Of a DNA stretch of 64,000 bases, positions 59,924 through 64,000 are shown piece by piece. Numbering within the stretch: the stretch's first letter is position 1; the number at the start of each line of letters is the position of its first letter. The stretch lies in assembly GCF_035581365.1 (NCBI RefSeq), contig NZ_CP141590.1:2290001-2354000 (forward strand), written 5' to 3'. Below the pieces are notes generated by a model that made no database searches, had not been told where the DNA came from, and saw only the letters and a program-made list of their open reading frames with translations. This DNA is from Tsuneonella sp. CC-YZS046. GTDB lineage: Bacteria; Pseudomonadota; Alphaproteobacteria; Sphingomonadales; Sphingomonadaceae. The position numbers were made by a program, and so were the translations under genes.

Positions 59924-60547
59924 ATGACGCGTTTGACGATTCTCGGGGTAGGCTGTGGTGCCATCGCCGCCGTGGCGGCTGGGCTTGGAACAGCCCCTGC
60001 CGCCCGGGCCGATGTGCTTGAAGTAAGCTATGGCGGCCACCGCTGGATCGCGGGCGGCGGCCAGCTTGCCGAACCATCCGATGCCGGGGCCGCCCCCGAT
60101 GCAGCGGAAATCGAATTGCCCACGGCCCTGGCCGACAGCGGCACGCCCCGCCTCGCGATCCCGCCCGCCTATGCCGAGAAAGTGCGGGAACTGTCGGCCC
60201 GCTTCGACCTCAGCCCTGCCCTCATCGAAGCGCTGGTCTGGCAGGAAAGCCGCTGGCGCGCGAACGCCGTTTCGCCCGCCGGGGCAAGGGGCCTTGCCCA
60301 GCTGATGCCCGGCACGGCCCGCGAACTGGGCGTCGATCCGTCCGACCCCTATGCCAACCTGGAAGGGGGCGCGCGTTACCTGCGCGCGCAGCTTGACCGA
60401 TTCGACGGCGACGTGGAGAAGGCCCTGGCCGCCTACAATGCCGGGCCCGGCCGCGTGATCGCCGCCAACGGCATCCCGCGCATCCGCGAAACCCAACATT
60501 ATGTCACGGCCATATTCGGCCGTCTGTCCGACCATTCCCGGAGATAG
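59924..60547 (+). CDS. virB1: VirB1-like lytic transglycosylase
   Basis: A 207-residue periplasmic transglycosylase with a signal peptide (about 1-30) and an SLT domain at about 85-200. The catalytic Glu is in EALVWQESRWRANAVS, followed by GARGLAQLMPGTARELG and AAYNAGPGRV. It opens peptidoglycan for the type IV secretion channel. It is the first gene of the VirB cluster, three bases before virB2. Confidence 0.92.
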   Translation: MTRLTILGVGCGAIAAVAAGLGTAPAARADVLEVSYGGHRWIAGGGQLAEPSDAGAAPDAAEIELPTALADSGTPRLAIPPAYAEKVRELSARFDLSPALIEALVWQESRWRANAVSPAGARGLAQLMPGTARELGVDPSDPYANLEGGARYLRAQLDRFDGDVEKALAAYNAGPGRVIAANGIPRIRETQHYVTAIFGRLSDHSRR

Positions 60548-60550
60548 ACC

Positions 60551-60853
60551 ATGCGTGCCCTTCGCCTTCTTGCTGCCGTTCCCGCCCTGGCCATGCCGGC
60601 CGCCGCCCATGCGCAGGCGGCCAATCCGCAAGGCTCCGGCCCGATCGTGGCCGCGCTGGCCTGGCTTCAGGGAACCCTGCTGGGCAATGTCGCCACCGCC
60701 GTCGCCGTGATGGCCGTGGCCGCCGTCGGCTTCCTGATGCTGACCGGGCGGCTCAACTGGCGCTTCGGCGCAACGGTGATCGTGGGCTGCTTCATCCTGT
60801 TCGGCGCGGCCTCGATCGTTTCGGGCATCCAGTCCGCCGCGGCGGTGGGCTGA
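60551..60853 (+). CDS. virB2: VirB2/TrbC-like pilin
   Basis: A 100-residue pilin with a signal peptide ending at AHAQA and two hydrophobic helices (about 45-65 and 74-94) joined by a basic loop, TGRLNWR. It follows virB1 after three bases and precedes virB3. It would form the conjugative or secretion pilus. Confidence 0.9.
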   Translation: MRALRLLAAVPALAMPAAAHAQAANPQGSGPIVAALAWLQGTLLGNVATAVAVMAVAAVGFLMLTGRLNWRFGATVIVGCFILFGAASIVSGIQSAAAVG

Positions 60854-60873
60854 AGGCGGGGCTGCGCGGAATC

Positions 60874-61155
60874 ATGGAACTCGTCCGCTATCCGGTCCAT
60901 CGCGCCCTGACCCGGCCGCAGATGTTTGCCGGAGTGACATACAGCTATTTCGTCATCAACGCGGCGCTGACCACGGAGCTGTTCCTCATCACGGGCAGCT
61001 TCCTGGCCCTGCCGGCGGCGCTGCTGATCCATGGCATCGGCTATTTCGCGTGCCTGCGCGAGCCGCGCATCTTCGATCTCTGGATCACCAAGGTCAGCCG
61101 CTGTCCGCGCGTGCGGAACTGGAAGCAGTGGGGCTGCAACAGCTATGCGGCATAA
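60874..61155 (+). CDS. virB3: VirB3-like inner-membrane protein
   Basis: A 93-residue protein with the VirB3 start VHRALTRPQMFAGV and two hydrophobic segments; the C-terminal DLWITKVSRCPRV is characteristic. It lies between virB2 and virB4 and would associate with VirB4 at the membrane. Confidence 0.9.
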   Translation: MELVRYPVHRALTRPQMFAGVTYSYFVINAALTTELFLITGSFLALPAALLIHGIGYFACLREPRIFDLWITKVSRCPRVRNWKQWGCNSYAA

Positions 61156-61167
61156 GGGGCGACAAGC

Positions 61168-63591
61168 ATGAGCAAATGGATCGGCGCCGCCGCATGGAAC
61201 GCCAAGGAAGCCCGCGCGGGCGATCGCCTGCCCTATGCGCGGCTGGTGGACGAGCATTGCGTCATGCTGCGCGACGGCTCGCTGATGGCGGCGATCCAGG
61301 TTCCCGGCCTGCTGTTCGAAACCGAGGACAGCTCCGCCCTGAACGCCCACACCGCATCCCGCGAAATCCTGCTGCGCAGCTCGCTGGACGCGCGTTTCGT
61401 GCTCTACCACCATGTCATCCGCCGCCGCGTGGATGTGCAGCTGAACGCGGAATTCGATGATCCGCTGTCGGCGCATATCGACCAGCGCTGGCGCGAGCGG
61501 CTGGCCGGCGGCTCGCTGTTCATCAACGACCAGTTCATCACCATCGTCCGCCGCCCCGCCAAGGGCAAGGCCGGCCTGGCCGAACGCGTCTCGAAACTCT
61601 GGCAGCGCAAGGGCGGAAAGGAAATCGAGGCCGATCCCAAGGATTTGCGCGCGCTGCGCGCGGCGGCAAGCGGCCTGATCGCCTCGCTGGGCAGCTATGG
61701 CGCTCAATTGCTGGGCGATTACGAGGCTGCGGGGGGCATGGTCTGCTCCGAAGTGCTCGAATTGCTGAGCGCTCTCTACAATGGCGAGATGCGCCCCGTG
61801 CGCCGCCCCATGGAAGATACCGACATCGGGCACATGCTGCCCTACCGCCGGATCAGCTTCGGGCTGGACGCGATGGAACTGCGCGGCGGGCAAGGCACCG
61901 ACTTCGCCGCCATGCTCTCGCTCAAGGACTATCCGGACGCGACCCCTCCCGGTCTGCTCGATGCGCTACTGCGCCTGCCGTGCGAGTTGATCGTGACCGA
62001 AAGTTTCGCCCCCGCCGAGCGCCAGACCGCGCGGGAACGGATGGATCTGGCGATCCGCCGCCTGCGATCCGCAGACGAGGAAGCGGTGGCGGAACGGCAT
62101 GAGATGCTGGCCGCGCGCGACGCGCTCGGCACCGGCGCGGTCGGTTTCGGCGACCATCACCTGAGCGTGCTAGTGCGCGAAAGCGACCTTGCCCGGCTGG
62201 ACGATGCCTGCGCCGCCTGCGCCGCCGCCCTGGCCGACAGCGGGGCCATCGCCGTGCGCGAGGACACCAATCTGGAACCGGCCTTCTGGGGCCAGTTCCC
62301 CGGCAATGAAGCCTATCTGGTGCGCCGGGCGATGATCTCCACCGCCAACATGGCCAGCTTCTGCTCGCTGCACGGCTTCGCCCTGGGGCAGGCCGGCGGC
62401 AATCACTGGGGCGATGCCGTGACCTTGCTGGAAACGACCAGCGCGACGCCCTTCTTCTTCAATTTCCACCACGGCGATCTCGGCAATTTCTCGGTGATCG
62501 GGCCGTCCGGATCGGGCAAGACCGTGGTGATGAATTTCCTCGCCGCACAGGCGCAGAAATTCAATCCCCGCACGATCCTGTTCGACAAGGACCGCGGCGC
62601 GGAACTGTTCATTCGCGGCATCGGCGGCCGGTATGACCGGATCGCGGCGGGGCATCCCACCGGCTTCAACCCGCTTGCCCTGCCCGACAGCCCCGCCAGC
62701 CGGGCGTTCCTGCGCGACTGGCTGGGCGTGCTGCTGAAGGCCGAGGGGCCTGAGGAACTGGCCACCATTTCCCATGCGGTGGATGCGGCCTATTCCCACG
62801 ACGGTTCGCTGCGCCGCCTGCGCCATTTCCGCGAATTGCTGGCCGGCGCCCGCCGCCCGCAACCCGGCGATCTCGCGGATCGCCTGTCCCCGTGGATCGA
62901 AGGCGGCGAGCATGGCTGGCTGTTCGACAATGCGGTGGACCGGCTCGATCTGTCGCATCGCGTGCTCGGCTTCGACATGACCGCACTGCTGGAAGCGCCG
63001 CGCCTGCGCACTCCGGTGATGATGTATCTGTTCCATCGCATCGACGAGCGGCTGGACGGCCATCCCACCATGATCCTGATCGACGAAGGCTGGAAGGCGC
63101 TGGATGACGAGGTCTTCGCCGCCCGCATCCGGGACTGGCTGAAAACCTTGCGCAAGCGCAACGCGCTGGTCGGGTTCGCGACCCAGAGCGCGCGCGATGC
63201 GCTCGACAGCCGCATTTCCACGGCGCTGGTCGAACAGACCGCGACCATGGTGTTCATGCCCAATGCCCGCGCCCGGTCGGAGGATTATTGCGAAGGGTTC
63301 GGCCTCACCCTGCATGAGCTGGAACTGATCCGCACCCTGCCCACGCACAGCCGCTGCTTCCTGGTGCGCCAGCCGGACGCATCCGTGGTGGTGCGGCTCG
63401 ACCTGTCCGGCGCGCCCGAAGTGCTGACGATCCTGTCGGGCCGCGAAAGCGCGGTGCGCCGCCTCGACCTGCTGCGCGAAGCGGTGGGCGATGAGCCGGC
63501 CGCCTGGTATCCGACACTGACCGGCCATCCCTGGCCGGGCGGCGAAGCGGATGGCGACGCCGGCTTTCCCGCATGGGCGGCCGCCGAATGA
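61168..63591 (+). CDS. virB4: VirB4-family ATPase
   Basis: An 807-residue type IV secretion ATPase. The N-terminal VirB4 (CagE) domain spans about 1-400. The C-terminal ATPase has Walker A GPSGSGKTVV (about 446-455) and Walker B TMILIDEGWK (about 635). It energises pilus assembly and substrate transfer. The stop overlaps the start of virB6 as ATGA. Length and motifs are normal. Confidence 0.95.
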   Translation: MSKWIGAAAWNAKEARAGDRLPYARLVDEHCVMLRDGSLMAAIQVPGLLFETEDSSALNAHTASREILLRSSLDARFVLYHHVIRRRVDVQLNAEFDDPLSAHIDQRWRERLAGGSLFINDQFITIVRRPAKGKAGLAERVSKLWQRKGGKEIEADPKDLRALRAAASGLIASLGSYGAQLLGDYEAAGGMVCSEVLELLSALYNGEMRPVRRPMEDTDIGHMLPYRRISFGLDAMELRGGQGTDFAAMLSLKDYPDATPPGLLDALLRLPCELIVTESFAPAERQTARERMDLAIRRLRSADEEAVAERHEMLAARDALGTGAVGFGDHHLSVLVRESDLARLDDACAACAAALADSGAIAVREDTNLEPAFWGQFPGNEAYLVRRAMISTANMASFCSLHGFALGQAGGNHWGDAVTLLETTSATPFFFNFHHGDLGNFSVIGPSGSGKTVVMNFLAAQAQKFNPRTILFDKDRGAELFIRGIGGRYDRIAAGHPTGFNPLALPDSPASRAFLRDWLGVLLKAEGPEELATISHAVDAAYSHDGSLRRLRHFRELLAGARRPQPGDLADRLSPWIEGGEHGWLFDNAVDRLDLSHRVLGFDMTALLEAPRLRTPVMMYLFHRIDERLDGHPTMILIDEGWKALDDEVFAARIRDWLKTLRKRNALVGFATQSARDALDSRISTALVEQTATMVFMPNARARSEDYCEGFGLTLHELELIRTLPTHSRCFLVRQPDASVVVRLDLSGAPEVLTILSGRESAVRRLDLLREAVGDEPAAWYPTLTGHPWPGGEADGDAGFPAWAAAE

Positions 63592-64000
63592 GCGCGGCCT
63601 GCGACATAGCCCGGGCCGAAGTCGGCAACGGCGTCGCCGCCGCGCTGCGCGGGGTGGATTGCGTTGCCGGTGAAATGACGCAAACCGCCTTCGGCAGGCT
63701 GTTCGGCTCCGGCGGGGCGCTGGTGCCCGCCCTCACCATCCTGCTGACGCTTTATGTCGCCTTTTTCGCGATTTCGCTGCTGACCGGCCGCAGCCGCCTC
63801 GGCGTGAGCGCGCTGACCCCGCGCATGATGACGCTGGGCCTTGTCCTCACCTTCGCCACGAGTTGGGTCGCCTATCAAAGCGTCGTCTGGAATCTCGCCA
63901 CCGGCGCGCCGGACCAGATCGCGTCCATCATTGCCGGAAGCCAGGGATCGGCGACGACGCTGTTCGCCGACAAGATCGACATCGTGTTCGCCGCGATCGC
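63588..64000 (+). CDS. virB6: VirB6/TrbL-like membrane protein, 3' end outside the window
   Basis: About 137 residues are visible, starting MSAACDIARAEVGNGVAAAL. Two or more hydrophobic helices follow (LVPALTILLTLYVAFFAISLL and MMTLGLVLTFATSWVAYQS), matching the N-terminal part of VirB6/TrbL. It overlaps virB4 by four bases. No virB5-like gene lies between virB4 and virB6. Confidence 0.85.
   Translation, partial: MSAACDIARAEVGNGVAAALRGVDCVAGEMTQTAFGRLFGSGGALVPALTILLTLYVAFFAISLLTGRSRLGVSALTPRMMTLGLVLTFATSWVAYQSVVWNLATGAPDQIASIIAGSQGSATTLFADKIDIVFAAI

Overview
The window looks like a piece of a sphingomonad chromosome (Alphaproteobacteria, order Sphingomonadales; genus not resolvable by eye). 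The grounds are the high GC content, the Wzx/Wzy exopolysaccharide gene style, Rieske and FAD oxygenase genes beside NTF2-like and EthD proteins, a large TonB receptor paired with a lipoprotein, and a VirB cluster in B1-B2-B3-B4-B6 order. No rRNA, tRNA, transposase or CRISPR array was seen.

Layout. (1) 1-3.3 kb, minus: a tightly coupled four-gene operon (two DUF7064-like proteins sharing a DHSWG motif, an aminoglycoside-phosphotransferase-like kinase and a small helical protein), followed by a Crp/Fnr regulator at 3.4-4.1 kb. (2) 4.2-34.6 kb: an exopolysaccharide locus with the GDP-mannose route (manA, a phosphomannomutase, manC), a short OPX export lipoprotein, an ExoY-like priming transferase, an outer-membrane beta-barrel, a Wzc-type co-polymerase/kinase, Wzy- and Wzx-like membrane proteins, four glycosyltransferases, two pyruvyltransferases, an acyltransferase and a SleB-type hydrolase. 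(3) Inside that locus, 8.7-14.2 kb, minus: a complete lasso-peptide cluster in the order A-B1-B2-C-K-D. Its 49-residue precursor gene (14074-14223) is easy to miss. The predicted core has a Gly1-Asp9 ring, a natural RGD in the tail and a C-terminal Ser, matching the HPr-kinase-like gene in the cluster. A nucleotidyltransferase and an endonuclease/exonuclease/phosphatase-family gene lie just upstream.

(4) 34.7-43.1 kb: housekeeping and catabolic genes (putA, a malonyl-CoA-synthetase-like ligase, an AceE-like 2-oxoacid dehydrogenase E1 beside an Lrp/AsnC regulator). (5) 43.1-53.7 kb: an aromatic-catabolism region with a Rieske oxygenase operon, FAH-family hydrolase, TetR regulator, extradiol-type VOC protein, NTF2-like proteins, SDR dehydrogenase, two class A flavin monooxygenases and an EthD protein. 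(6) 53.9-59.8 kb: an orphan response regulator with a degenerate receiver, a TonB-dependent receptor, a large lipoprotein and a small secreted protein. (7) 59.9 kb to the end: virB1, virB2, virB3, virB4 and the start of virB6.

Two regulatory patterns emerge from reading the intergenic DNA. Short palindromes of the type TTGCA-N-TGCAA / TTGyGNNGCACAA recur before most exopolysaccharide transcription units and before the lasso operon. A different 14-bp palindrome (TGACCATTTGGTCA-like) recurs in four control regions of the aromatic block, with a weaker copy before the TonB/lipoprotein genes. Both are inferences from eye alignment and need a motif scan.
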